DNA of 64,000 nucleotides, taken from positions 6,317-70,316 of the forward strand of contig MSTD01000022.1 of NCBI GenBank assembly GCA_001942045.1. The letters run 5' to 3'. The DNA is from Mycolicibacterium porcinum. Lineage in GTDB: Bacteria > Actinomycetota > Actinomycetes > Mycobacteriales > Mycobacteriaceae. Of this stretch, positions 34,194 to 43,149 are shown one piece after another. Each line of letters starts with the position of its first letter. Position 1 is the first letter of the stretch. The position numbers were made by a program, and so were the translations under genes. The notes beneath the pieces were generated by a model. That model worked only from the letters and a program-made list of their open reading frames with translations. It was not told the DNA's origin and searched no databases.

Positions 34194-35564
34194 GTGACAG
34201 CTGGATCATCGGGACCGGCGAAACCCCTGGCTGCGGCCGCCATCGCGCAGCTGGAATCCGACGGTGTCGCGACCCTGATCGGCACCGTGGTCAGCCCGGC
34301 CGGGCTGACCCACGCGAAAACCGTTCCGCTGCGCCGGATGGGGATCTTCGCCGATCCGGGTCTGGGCGCCAGCCCGGTGTTCCATGCGTTCACCATCGAT
34401 CAGACCGGGATCGCGATGGGCGGGGACATCGGCGTCGTGGGAGATCAGCGGATCCGCATCGACCTCGGCGCTCTGCGGATCCTCGGCGACGGATTGGCTT
34501 GGGCCCCAGCCGCTTTCTACAACCAAGACGGTTCCGCAGATCCGTATTGCAGCCGCGGCGTGCTGCAGCGGGTGCAGGACCGGCTGGAGGCCGCCGACCT
34601 GACCGCACTCGTCGGCCATGAGGTGGAGTTCGTCCTCGTCGGGCCCGACGGGAGCCGGCTCCCGTCGCTGCTGTGGGCGCAGTACGGGTTGGTCGGGGTG
34701 CTCGAATTCGAGGGGTTCGTCCGCGATGTCACCGATGCGGCCAACGGCTCCGGCGTGGCGATCGAGCAATTCCATCCCGAGTACGGGACCAACCAGTTCG
34801 AGATCTCGCTGGCGCCGTTGCCGCCGGTAGCCGCCGCCGACCAGCTGGTGCTCATGCGGATCATCGCGGCCCGGGTCGCCCGGCGATACGGATTCCGGGT
34901 CAGCCTGTCCCCGTTGCCGTTTGCCGCCGGGGTGGGTTCCGGTGCCCATCAACATTTTTCGCTGAGCCGATCGGGTGTGCCGTTGTTCTCCGGTGGGACC
35001 GGGACGCGGGAAATGACGCCGGAAGGGGAGTCCGCGCTGGCCGGACTGCTCGCCGGGCTGCCCGCCGCCCAGGGTGTGCTGTGCGGATCGGTGCTGTCCG
35101 GCCTGCGTATTCAGCCGGGGTACTGGGCCGGCGCCTACAACTGCTGGGGCACCGAGAACCGGGAAGCCGCCGTGCGATTCCTGATCGGCGGTCCGAGCAA
35201 TCCCTACGGCGCGAATGTCGAGGTCAAGGTCATCGACCCGTCGGCCAACCCGTACCTGGCGACGGCGACCATCCTCGGGTTGGCCCAGCACGGAATCAAT
35301 CAGAGCCTGGCACTGGGACCGGAGGTCGTCGTCGACCCGGCCTCCCTCACCGATGCCCAGCGTGCCGACGACGGCATCGTGCGGTTGCCCAACCGACAGG
35401 CCGACAACCTTGCCGCACTGGATTCTTCGGCGCTGATCCGGGAGATTCTCGGCGATCAGCCGGTGGACGCGGTGCTCGCGGTCCGCAGGTACGAACAGGA
35501 GAACTTCGGCGATCTGGATGCCGAGCAGCTCACCGATCGGTTCCGGATGGCGTGGAGTATTTGA
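34194..35564 (+). CDS. glnA3: Glutamine-synthetase-family protein, GlnA3-like
   Basis: A 456-residue protein from the GTG at 34194, close to the 450 residues of Rv1878. GS motifs: GHEVEFVLV (metal-binding Glu pair), EYGTNQFEISLAP, GSGAHQHFSL and ENREAAVRF. The final metal/substrate motif is NVEVKVIDPSANPYL in place of the usual RxExRxPD, with Arg changed to Asn and Lys. This deviation, and the position after bfrA and the Rv1877-type exporter, indicate GlnA3. Such paralogues are not housekeeping glutamine synthetases; they probably gamma-glutamylate polyamines or another amine. Confidence 0.88.
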   Translation: MTAGSSGPAKPLAAAAIAQLESDGVATLIGTVVSPAGLTHAKTVPLRRMGIFADPGLGASPVFHAFTIDQTGIAMGGDIGVVGDQRIRIDLGALRILGDGLAWAPAAFYNQDGSADPYCSRGVLQRVQDRLEAADLTALVGHEVEFVLVGPDGSRLPSLLWAQYGLVGVLEFEGFVRDVTDAANGSGVAIEQFHPEYGTNQFEISLAPLPPVAAADQLVLMRIIAARVARRYGFRVSLSPLPFAAGVGSGAHQHFSLSRSGVPLFSGGTGTREMTPEGESALAGLLAGLPAAQGVLCGSVLSGLRIQPGYWAGAYNCWGTENREAAVRFLIGGPSNPYGANVEVKVIDPSANPYLATATILGLAQHGINQSLALGPEVVVDPASLTDAQRADDGIVRLPNRQADNLAALDSSALIREILGDQPVDAVLAVRRYEQENFGDLDAEQLTDRFRMAWSI

Positions 35565-35601
35565 GTGTTTGCGTGCCGCCCGCACCGGCAATACCGATCC
35601 G

Positions 35602-35961
35602 ATGATCGGAACACTTCGCTCCGTCGTACTGGACTGCCGGGATCCGCGGGCACTGGCCGCGTTCTACGCCGAGCTCCTCGGCGGAGACGTGGCCGCTGAG
35701 GACGACACGTGGGTGGTGGTGACCGACCCCGCGGGTCGCCGGGTGGCGTGTCAGTACTCACCGCAGCACGAGCCTCCGCATTTCCCGGATCCGCGAGGGT
35801 CCCAGCAGCTCCATCTCGACATCCTGGTCGATGATCCGGACCTGGCCGAGCGCCAGGTTCTGGCGCTGGGCGCGACGTCGGTGCCGGACGCCGTCGAGGA
35901 CAAGAACTTCCGGGTGTTCCGGGACCCGGCCGGCCACCCGTTCTGCCTCGTCTGGGGTTAG
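35602..35961 (+). CDS. VOC-family (glyoxalase/dioxygenase fold) protein
   Basis: A 119-residue single VOC domain: LRSVVLDCRDPRALAAFYAELLGG at the N-terminus, QLHLDILVDDPDLAERQVLALGAT in the middle and FRVFRDPAGHPFCLVW at the end. The metal-binding positions are not all visible, so it may be a non-enzymatic binding protein. I start it at the ATG at 35602, 38 bp after the GlnA3 stop. Its own stop codon lies at the left edge of the mobile-element remnant described next. Confidence 0.83.
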   Translation: MIGTLRSVVLDCRDPRALAAFYAELLGGDVAAEDDTWVVVTDPAGRRVACQYSPQHEPPHFPDPRGSQQLHLDILVDDPDLAERQVLALGATSVPDAVEDKNFRVFRDPAGHPFCLVWG

Positions 35962-36168
35962 GTCGTGTCTGTTGATTGCGAACGGACCTCAGCCCTGGCT
36001 GTGCCCGTGCCGAGTCTCGCGAATCGGACCTTCTCCGCGGCAGATCAGGTCCCCCTGTATGCCACAACGCCATTCATGTTGTTAGATATGCTCTACGTCT
36101 CGGTCTGCAGCCACATGCTGGCAGCAATCCTCGGCGTAAGTGCTTCCAGGGTTTCGTCAAAAACGACC
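35961..36168. mobile_element. Short inverted-repeat element (MITE-like or IS remnant)
   Basis: TAGGTCGT at 35959-35966 is repeated inverted at 36163-36170 (ACGACCTA). The repeats continue imperfectly inward (GTCGTGTCTGTTGA against GTCGTTTTTGACGA, 10 of 14). A TA dinucleotide flanks both ends (TTAG and CTAG), as a target duplication would. The ~206-bp interior encodes no recognisable protein; a 68-codon frame on the plus strand (35965-36171) has no resemblance I can name. The interior is lower in GC than its neighbours. It fills the gap between two convergent genes. Confidence 0.45.
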
Positions 36169-36175
36169 TAGTCGC

Positions 36176-36634
36176 TCAAACCAGCCCGGTGGCGTCGAAC
36201 ACCCAGGACATGTCGGCGGTGGCGAAGTTCTCCAGCCAGTCCGGCGGGGCGTGGTTGGCCAGTGCGCCCATGTCCCAGTAGTCCTTCCACAGGGTCACCT
36301 TGCCGTTCTCGACCCGATGGACGGTGACGAACTTCAGTACCGCGGATTCGCCGCTGGCCCAGTGCCATTCCTCGTGATGCTCGTACATGGCGTCACGACC
36401 GTTGTCCACCAGCAGGCCGGGGAAGTTTTCGTAGGATGCCAGCGGTTCGAGGCCGATCTTGAGGCGCTTGACGATGTCCTCGGGTCCCTTGGCGGCAGCG
36501 GCGGGGCCCACCGGCATGTCGAGGTATATGCAGTCGTCCGACAGGTACGTCTTGAGCAGCTCCCAGTCGCGTTCCGACAGCGCCTTCCACATGCCGTGGA
36601 CGGTTTCTTCGATCGACAGGTCTTCAACGGACAC
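36176..36634 (-). CDS. SnoaL-like / limonene-epoxide-hydrolase-family protein
   Basis: A 152-residue NTF2-fold protein. IEETVHGMWKALSERDWELLKTYLSDDCIYLDMPVGP is the typical N-terminal helix pair and first strand, and HHEEWHWASGESAVLKFVTVHRVENGKVTLWKDYWDM the cone-forming sheet with the conserved DY/W end. The Asp-Arg-Asp set of true epoxide hydrolases is only partly visible, so it may be another SnoaL-like isomerase or hydrolase. Its first 11 bases overlap the end of the amidohydrolase gene, with which it is probably co-transcribed. Confidence 0.83.
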   Translation of the reverse strand: MSVEDLSIEETVHGMWKALSERDWELLKTYLSDDCIYLDMPVGPAAAAKGPEDIVKRLKIGLEPLASYENFPGLLVDNGRDAMYEHHEEWHWASGESAVLKFVTVHRVENGKVTLWKDYWDMGALANHAPPDWLENFATADMSWVFDATGLV

Positions 36635-38414
36635 TGGTCAGCTCACTGTCTTCGGCGGCGATGGACGGGGTCTGGTGGGCGGCCCGCAGGAACCGGCCGG
36701 TGCGTTGCTTGCCGACCAGGTCGGTCAGCCGACCGTCGGCGAACACCGTGCGGCCGCCGACGAGCACGGCGGTGACGGTGTCGTCATTGCGGTTCACCAT
36801 GCGTGACAGCCCGCCGTAGTGGTCGACGGTCTCCTCGGCGTAGGCATCGAGGGAGTCGTCGAGGCGCTCCGGGTCGATCACCACGACGTCGGCGCGGTCC
36901 CCGATGCGCAGGTGGCCGGCGTCGATCCGGTACCAGTCGGCGAGCTCACCGGTGAGCCGGTGCACGGCCTGCTCGATCGACATGAACGGCGTGCCTGCCC
37001 GCTCAGCATCGCGGACATGCCGCAGCAGCCGCAGTCCCATGTTGTAGAAGGCCATGTTCCGCAGGTGCGCACCGGCGTCGGAGAAGCCGAGCTGGATACC
37101 GGGATCGCGGGCAAGCTTCTTGAGCACCTCGGGCCGGTGATTGGAGATGGTGGTGCGCCACCGGAGCGCGGTGCCGTGCTCGAGCACCAGATCCAGGAAG
37201 GCGTCGACGGGGTGCAGCTCGCCCCGCTCCTGACCGACCTGGCCGAACGACTTGCCGACTACGGATTCGTCAGGGCAGGCCACGATTTCGGCGTCGAAGA
37301 AATCCCGGTGCCAGACCCGCACGCCGAACTTGTTGTCGTAGTCCTTGCGGAACTGCCGCCGGTACGACTCGTCACGCAGCAGCTCATTGCGCTCGACCTC
37401 GTCGCGTAGGTGCAGAGCGGCTGCGCCGGAACCGAATTCCTCGAACACCACCAGGTCGATGCCGTCGGCGTACACCTCGAATGGCACCGGGAGGTGTTGC
37501 CACCGGAAGTTCCCGCCGAGCTTGTTCACCAACCGGGCTACCGGACCCATGATCATGATCGAGTACGGGTTCGCCTTGCTGTCCGCGGCCGAGAGCAGGC
37601 TGGTCTTCAGATTGTTGCGGAACAGCCCGAGCGACTGGGCCAACTGCGAGACGAGGTTCAGCGGATTCTGGATGTCCGGACCGGACTGCAGGACCCGGCC
37701 CGAGCGGCGCAGCATCGACTTGAGGCGGCGCAGCTCACGCGGCTTGGCGTAGGTCGACGGCAGCGTCCGGGAGCGGCAGGTGTCGCCGTCGATCTTGTCG
37801 AAAAGCAGTTGCTGGGACGACATTCCGACAAATCCGGCGTCGAGGGCCGCTTTGAGCATCTGCTCCATGCGGGCCTGTTCGGCGGCCGTCGGTCGCTCGT
37901 CGCTGCGGGTGGCGCGGTCGAGTCCCATCACCGCGGTGCGCATGTCCGAATGCCCGATGAAGGCGGCGATGTTGGGACCCAACGGCAGGCTCTCCAGCGC
38001 CGTCACGTATCCGTTGCAGTCGGACCACGTCTTGTTGTCGTCCACTGCGGCGATGACCTGGTCCCGGGGGATCGCCTCGACGCGGCCGAAGAGGTCGCCG
38101 GCGTCGGTGCCGCCGACGTGCACGGTCGACAGCGAGCAGGAACCGAGCATCGCGGTGGTCACGCCGTGGCGCAGCGACTCCGACAGCGCCGGGCCGTTGA
38201 GCACCTCGACGTCGTAGTGCGTGTGGATGTCCAGCATCCCGGGCAGGACCCACTTGTCGGTGGCGTCGATGACCTGAGGACAGTCGGTCTCATCGAGGGG
38301 TTCGGGGGAGACGGCAACCACGTGGCCGGCGCGAATGCCGATGTTGCGCACGGCGGAGGGGGCGCCGGTGCCGTCGAACCACCGGCCGTTGCGGATGATC
38401 GTGTCGAAGCTCAC
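36624..38414 (-). CDS. Amidohydrolase family protein (D-aminoacylase-like)
   Basis: A 596-residue metal-dependent hydrolase. The N-terminal beta domain leads to the metal motif LPGMLDIHTHYD at about 57-68. Further hallmarks are IGHSDMR near residue 158 and the aspartate motif GFSDAGAHLR near 440. The C-terminal segment (GDRADVVVIDPERL) closes the urease-like composite beta domain. The size fits N-acyl-D-amino-acid deacylases and dihydropyrimidinase-like enzymes, but the substrate is uncertain. It overlaps the following SnoaL-like gene by 11 bp. The 100 bp upstream is unusually AT-rich and presumably holds the promoter. Confidence 0.87.
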   Translation of the reverse strand: MSFDTIIRNGRWFDGTGAPSAVRNIGIRAGHVVAVSPEPLDETDCPQVIDATDKWVLPGMLDIHTHYDVEVLNGPALSESLRHGVTTAMLGSCSLSTVHVGGTDAGDLFGRVEAIPRDQVIAAVDDNKTWSDCNGYVTALESLPLGPNIAAFIGHSDMRTAVMGLDRATRSDERPTAAEQARMEQMLKAALDAGFVGMSSQQLLFDKIDGDTCRSRTLPSTYAKPRELRRLKSMLRRSGRVLQSGPDIQNPLNLVSQLAQSLGLFRNNLKTSLLSAADSKANPYSIMIMGPVARLVNKLGGNFRWQHLPVPFEVYADGIDLVVFEEFGSGAAALHLRDEVERNELLRDESYRRQFRKDYDNKFGVRVWHRDFFDAEIVACPDESVVGKSFGQVGQERGELHPVDAFLDLVLEHGTALRWRTTISNHRPEVLKKLARDPGIQLGFSDAGAHLRNMAFYNMGLRLLRHVRDAERAGTPFMSIEQAVHRLTGELADWYRIDAGHLRIGDRADVVVIDPERLDDSLDAYAEETVDHYGGLSRMVNRNDDTVTAVLVGGRTVFADGRLTDLVGKQRTGRFLRAAHQTPSIAAEDSELTSVR

Positions 38415-38514
38415 TCAGCCATAGAACAGGCCCGGTCGGGCCAGTGTCAATGAAAATAGTGAACAGATTTGAAAAAATGTCTACTGGATGGGACGGAGGG
38501 CGATTCACCTGGGG

Positions 38515-39441
38515 TTATAGCGGCGCCCAGGCGTCAGGGACTCGCCCGTCGAGGTCGCTGAACCCGTAGTGGCGGGCCAGTGTGGCCGAGCTGACGGACT
38601 GCTGGTTCCAGCGGTTCCGGTCCGGGTCGGCGGCCACCGCGGCGACGCCGCGACCGACGAACCTGGGAGATTCGGACTCGGCGAAGCCCGGCGGTGCCGC
38701 CGGGTAGCCGTCGGTGCGGGCCAGGTCCAGGGCGGAGCGCCAGTTGGCCTCGGTGACGCCGTAGTTGTCGAGCATCATCTCCGAGCGCAACCAGCCCGGC
38801 GTGATCGAGACCGCGGTGGCGCCGAACGCGGCGAGCTCGTGTCCATGGCTGAAGGCCAACCGGTTCACCGCGGTCTTGACCAGGTCGTAGAACACCGAGA
38901 GTCGCGGGTGGTCGGCATTGAATTCGGTTGTGCCATCGGTGATCTCGACCAGAAGACCGCCGGGGCGATCGGCGAGCAGCGGCAGGATGCAGTGCGACGT
39001 GACCAGGTGCGTGTCGAGTCCGAGTCTCAACATCCGTAACCCGTCGTCGAGGTCGTGCTGCCACATCGGCCGCCCCCAGGTGTCGGGCGGGCCCTTGAGC
39101 ACCTCGGCGCCCCAGATGTCGTTGACCAGGATGTCGACGTGTCCGTAGTCGGCCTTGAGCCGCCCGGCCAGCATGCGGACCTGCGTCACATCGAGGTGGT
39201 CGACCTGAACGGCGACGCCGAGCCCGCCCAGGTCCGTGACCAATTCGGCGGTTTCCTCGATGGTTTCGGGCCGGTTGTAGTCGGAGTCGCGGCTTCCGCA
39301 CCGGCTGCTGCGACCCGTGCAGACGACGGTCGCACCGACTTCACCCAGCGCGGTGGCGATGCCTCGGCCCGCGCCGCGGGTGGCACCGGCAACCACCGCG
39401 ATGCGTCCGCGCAGCGCGTCCGGGTCCGGTGTCCAGCCCAT
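38515..39441 (-). CDS. Short-chain dehydrogenase/reductase
   Basis: A 308-residue SDR with the cofactor motif GATRGAGRG at about 18-26, a VNDIWG segment in place of the usual NNAG at about 115-120, and the catalytic YxxxK at YDLVK near residue 184. The replaced NNAG is typical of the mycobacterial subgroup with a longer N-terminal half. It oxidises or reduces a carbonyl or alcohol with NAD(P). The gene is monocistronic or shares a promoter gap of 67 bp with the divergent Tat lipoprotein gene. Confidence 0.87.
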   Translation of the reverse strand: MGWTPDPDALRGRIAVVAGATRGAGRGIATALGEVGATVVCTGRSSRCGSRDSDYNRPETIEETAELVTDLGGLGVAVQVDHLDVTQVRMLAGRLKADYGHVDILVNDIWGAEVLKGPPDTWGRPMWQHDLDDGLRMLRLGLDTHLVTSHCILPLLADRPGGLLVEITDGTTEFNADHPRLSVFYDLVKTAVNRLAFSHGHELAAFGATAVSITPGWLRSEMMLDNYGVTEANWRSALDLARTDGYPAAPPGFAESESPRFVGRGVAAVAADPDRNRWNQQSVSSATLARHYGFSDLDGRVPDAWAPL

Positions 39442-39508
39442 CCGATGAGTATCCCGCCGTCGGCACTTCTATAGCTGCGGTTCGGGATATCGGCGCATAC
39501 TTGCGGAG

Positions 39509-40423
39509 GTGACCCCACTGCAGCGCTATATCGCCGAGGAAATCGCGACCGACCACCTCGACGGGCTGTTGTCGCGCCGGGAGGCCCTGCGTCGGCTGGG
39601 CCTGCTCGGAATCGGCGCCGCCGCGGCGGCCGCGTTGATCGCCGCGTGCGGTGAAACGAACGAGTCCGCTCCGGGTTCGACGCCCGGCGCGGCACCGGAA
39701 TCCGCCCCGGAACCGGCTCCGCCGCCCGGAGCCGAGGGCGCGGTGCCCAGCGCTGAGGTGACATGGACCGGTCCCGCCGGTGAGTTGAAGGGTGCCTGGG
39801 CGGCCGCGCCGGAACCCAGGGGTGCCGTGCTGGTGATCCACGAGAACAAGGGACTCACCGACCACATCCGTTCGGTGGCCGGGCGATTCGCCGGCATCGG
39901 GTATTCGGCCCTCGCGATCGACCTGCTCTCGCGCCAGGGCGGAACGGCCGCCTTCTCCGATCCTGCCGCTGCGACTGCCGCGTTGAGCCGGATCGAACCG
40001 CCGCAGTTCATCGCCGATCTGAACTCGGGCATCGCGGAACTGCAGCGGCGAGTGCCCGACCACAAGGTCGCCGCGGTCGGATTCTGCATGGGCGGCGGGC
40101 TGGTGTGGCGGCTCCTGGCCGCGGGCACACCCGCACTGGCTGCCGCGGTGCCGTTCTACGGCCCCGCGCCCGATGCCCCGGATTTCGCCGGCTCGCGCGA
40201 CGTGGCGGTGCTGGCCTTCTACGGGTCCCTGGATCAGCGGGTCAATGCGACCGAACCGGTGGTACGGGCGGCGCTCGAGAACGCGGGCATGGTGCACGAG
40301 TTGGTCACCGAACCCGATGCCAACCATGCGTTCTTCAACGACACCGGCGATCGCTACCAGCCCGCCGCCGCGGCCGACGCGTGGCGACGTATCCAGGACT
40401 GGTTCGCGAAGCATCTGGCCTGA
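39509..40423 (+). CDS. Tat-exported lipoprotein, dienelactone hydrolase family
   Basis: A 304-residue protein. The N-terminus has a twin-arginine motif (SRREALRRLG, residues 22-31), a hydrophobic stretch and a lipobox IAAC (Cys47), so it is probably folded in the cytosol, exported by Tat and lipidated. A Pro/Ala-rich linker precedes an alpha/beta hydrolase domain with the DLH nucleophile Cys in GFCMGGG and the histidine in DANHAFF; the aspartate follows in YGSLDQR. The enzyme should hydrolyse small lactones or esters outside the membrane. GTG start at 39509. Confidence 0.88.
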   Translation: MTPLQRYIAEEIATDHLDGLLSRREALRRLGLLGIGAAAAAALIAACGETNESAPGSTPGAAPESAPEPAPPPGAEGAVPSAEVTWTGPAGELKGAWAAAPEPRGAVLVIHENKGLTDHIRSVAGRFAGIGYSALAIDLLSRQGGTAAFSDPAAATAALSRIEPPQFIADLNSGIAELQRRVPDHKVAAVGFCMGGGLVWRLLAAGTPALAAAVPFYGPAPDAPDFAGSRDVAVLAFYGSLDQRVNATEPVVRAALENAGMVHELVTEPDANHAFFNDTGDRYQPAAAADAWRRIQDWFAKHLA

Positions 40424-40505
40424 GCGCTGGCTTGTTCAGCCGCTGTTCAATTCTCGGTTGCAGCCTCGTTGTTGACCGCACACGCGGCCCGGTTCTCATC
40501 GTGAC

Positions 40506-41612
40506 ATGCGGGTTGTCCAGGTAGCGAACTTCTACGGCCCGCGATCGGGTGGTCTGCGCACCGCGGTCGACCGCCTCGGCGCGGAGTACTGCGCCCTGGG
40601 GCACGAGGTGTTCCTCATCGTTCCCGGGGCGCATCCGCAGCGGCACGTTCTTGCCAGCGGCGTCGTACGAATCTCCTTGCCCGCCAGGCTCATCCCGTTC
40701 ACGGGTGGTTACCGTGCGGTGCTGCCGGGCCCGGTGGTCACCCTGCTGCAGCAGCTGGGTCCCGACGCCATCGAGGTATCGGACCGGCTGACCTTGCGGT
40801 CGCTGGGACCGTGGGGTCGCAAACACGGCGTGGCCACCGTGATGATCTCCCACGAACGCCTGGACCGGTTGGTCGGCCAGGTGCTGCCGCGGCCGGCTGC
40901 GGTCATGGTGGCGGACTTCGCCAACCGGCGTACCGCGGCCAACTACGACGCCGTGGTCTGCACCACGGGATTCGCGCGGGAGGAGTTCGACCGGATCGGC
41001 GCGGACAACGTCGCGACCGTGCCGCTCGGGGTGGACCTCGAGCAGTTCCACCCGAGCCGGCGGTGTGCCGAGATGCGGGGGCGGTGGGCCGCCCCGCAGC
41101 AGACCCTGCTGGTGCACTGCGGCAGGCTGTCGGTGGAGAAGCATGCCCATCGCAGTATCGATACCGTTGCCGCGCTGCGTGATTCAGGGGTCGACGCACA
41201 GCTGGTGGTGGTCGGTGAGGGGCCGTTGCGGGCCCGGCTGGAACGGCAGGCCAGTGGGCTGCCGGTCTCCTTCACCGGGTACGTCGGCTGCCGCGACACC
41301 GTGGCCACGATCCTTGCCTCGGCCGATGTCGCGCTGGCGCCGGGTCCGCACGAGACCTTCGGCCTGGCCGCCCTGGAGGCGCTGGCCTGTGGAACCCCTG
41401 CGGTCGTGTCGCGCACCTCGGCGCTGGCCGAGATCCTCACCTGCGACAGCGGGGCGACCGCCGACAACGACCCGCACGCCATCGCGCGGGCCGTCACCTC
41501 GGTGATCGGCCGGCCCGAACCCCTGCGACGCAGCAGTGCCCGGCAGCGAGCCGAGCAGTTCACCTGGCCGCGGTCCGCGGCCGGAATGCTCGATGTCCTG
41601 GGAGCCCGGTAA
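40506..41612 (+). CDS. pimC: GT4 mannosyltransferase, PimC-like
   Basis: A 368-residue GT-B glycosyltransferase. It starts VVQVANFYGPRSGGLRTAVDR, matching the remembered N-terminus of PimC from M. tuberculosis CDC1551, and has GRLSVEKHAHRSID and the donor-binding E-x7-E region PGPHETFGLAALEALACGTP. PimC adds the third mannose to phosphatidylinositol dimannoside on the inner membrane surface. Not all mycobacteria carry pimC, so another mannosyltransferase role is possible. The gene stands alone between the hydrolase and the permease operon. Confidence 0.85.
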   Translation: MRVVQVANFYGPRSGGLRTAVDRLGAEYCALGHEVFLIVPGAHPQRHVLASGVVRISLPARLIPFTGGYRAVLPGPVVTLLQQLGPDAIEVSDRLTLRSLGPWGRKHGVATVMISHERLDRLVGQVLPRPAAVMVADFANRRTAANYDAVVCTTGFAREEFDRIGADNVATVPLGVDLEQFHPSRRCAEMRGRWAAPQQTLLVHCGRLSVEKHAHRSIDTVAALRDSGVDAQLVVVGEGPLRARLERQASGLPVSFTGYVGCRDTVATILASADVALAPGPHETFGLAALEALACGTPAVVSRTSALAEILTCDSGATADNDPHAIARAVTSVIGRPEPLRRSSARQRAEQFTWPRSAAGMLDVLGAR

Positions 41613-41721
41613 CCGAACCGACTTTTGCGCACGCTGACGCCAGACCTGGTGTGCCGGTGCCCGGCGGCCCTATGTTCCCCGGGTCATATTTACGCGCACG
41701 CAGTCTGAAGGACGGTCGAGC

Positions 41722-43149
41722 ATGTCCGAAACCACCACAGCCCCAGAATCGTTGGGGTACCAGCTGCCGCCGACGGGACGGCAGCTGCGCGGCAACCTCG
41801 GGGTGGCCTCGATCGTTTTCATGGTGGTGGCCGCGGCCGCCCCGCTGGGTGTGATCGGTGGTGTAGTGCCGTTGGGTATCGCGTCGGGCAATGGCGCCGG
41901 ATTCCCCGCCACGTTCATCGCCGCCACCGTGGTGCTGCTGCTGTTCGCGGTCGGCTTCACCGCGATGACGCCGTATGTCGACGAGGCGGGCGCCTTCTTC
42001 TCGTATGTTCGTCAGTCGCTCGGTCTGCCCACCGGCATCGGAATCGCGTTCGTGGCACTGGTGAGTTACGTCGCGCTGGAAGCGGGGGTGTACGGCCTGC
42101 TCGGTCCAGCCGGGGCCGCGGTCGTGGAACTGGCCGGCGGACCTTCGCTGCCCTGGTGGGTGTTCGCCGCGGCGGCCTTCGCCGTCACCACCTACCTCGG
42201 TTACCGCAACATCGAGCTGTCGAGCCGCGTACTGGGCGTGCTGCTGACCGCCGAGATCGCGATCGTGCTGGTGCTCGACCTGGTGATCGTGGCCAACGGC
42301 GGCGAGCACGGACTGTCCTCGGGCATCGTGAGCCCGAGTGCGATCTTCTCCGGATCACTGGGCATCGGGCTGCTTTTCGCGATCATCAGTTACGTCGGGT
42401 TCGAGGCCACCGCGATCTTCCGCGACGAGGCCCGGACTCCGGAACGGACGATCCCACGGGCCACCTACCTGGCGCTGATCCTGATCGGCGTGTTCTACGC
42501 CGTCACCAGCTGGGCGCTGATCTCGGGTTGGGGTGACGAGCAGGCGATCGCGCGCGCCACCGACTCCGGTTCCACCTTCCTCGGCGACACCGCACACCGG
42601 TACATCGGCGCGGCGGGCGCCGACATCATCACGGTGCTGTATTTCACCAGTCTGTTCGCGTGCATCCTGGCCTTCCACAACGTCGCGTCGCGGTACGTGT
42701 TCGCGCTCTCGCAGCGTGACGTCCTGCCCGCGCGGCTGAGCCGACCGCATGACCGGCACGGCTCACCGCACCAGGCGTCGCTGTGGATCTCCGGTGTCGT
42801 GGCGGTCAGCGTGCTGCTGGCGGTGGTGTTCGGGCTTGATCCGGCCGCGCAGTTCTACACCTGGTTCGCCGGCGCGACGACGGTCGGCGTGGTGCTTCTG
42901 ATGATCGCCACCAGCGTAGCGGTGCTGGTCTACTTCGCCCGCGATCGGCACGGCCACTCGCTGTGGCGGGTGCGGATCGCCCCGGCGCTCGGTCTGGCGG
43001 GTCTGCTCGGCGCGTTGGTGCTGATCCTGACCAACCTCAATGACCTGGTCGGCGGTTCCAGCGTGCTGGCCTGGGCGATCGTCGGTGTGCTCGTCGCCGC
43101 GTTCGCGGCAGGTGTGGTGGTGGGCCGTCGGGTGGGGAGCGCCTCGTGA
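41722..43149 (+). CDS. APC-family amino acid/polyamine permease
   Basis: A 475-residue transporter with about 12 helices. The first helix begins LGVASIVFMVVAAAAPLGVIGG, as in the APC amino-acid and polyamine importers. YVGFEATAIFRDEARTPERTIPRAT near residue 215-240 is the conserved loop motif. It is the first gene of an operon: the stop overlaps the next start (GTGA). The partners are a glutamine-synthetase-like enzyme and a flavin monooxygenase, so the substrate is probably an amine or amino acid used as a nitrogen source. Confidence 0.88.
   Translation: MSETTTAPESLGYQLPPTGRQLRGNLGVASIVFMVVAAAAPLGVIGGVVPLGIASGNGAGFPATFIAATVVLLLFAVGFTAMTPYVDEAGAFFSYVRQSLGLPTGIGIAFVALVSYVALEAGVYGLLGPAGAAVVELAGGPSLPWWVFAAAAFAVTTYLGYRNIELSSRVLGVLLTAEIAIVLVLDLVIVANGGEHGLSSGIVSPSAIFSGSLGIGLLFAIISYVGFEATAIFRDEARTPERTIPRATYLALILIGVFYAVTSWALISGWGDEQAIARATDSGSTFLGDTAHRYIGAAGADIITVLYFTSLFACILAFHNVASRYVFALSQRDVLPARLSRPHDRHGSPHQASLWISGVVAVSVLLAVVFGLDPAAQFYTWFAGATTVGVVLLMIATSVAVLVYFARDRHGHSLWRVRIAPALGLAGLLGALVLILTNLNDLVGGSSVLAWAIVGVLVAAFAAGVVVGRRVGSAS

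Noticed and set aside
34206..35591. A 461-codon minus-strand frame opposite glnA3
   Set aside because: glnA3 has complete GS motifs in the plus strand; the reverse frame has no domain.
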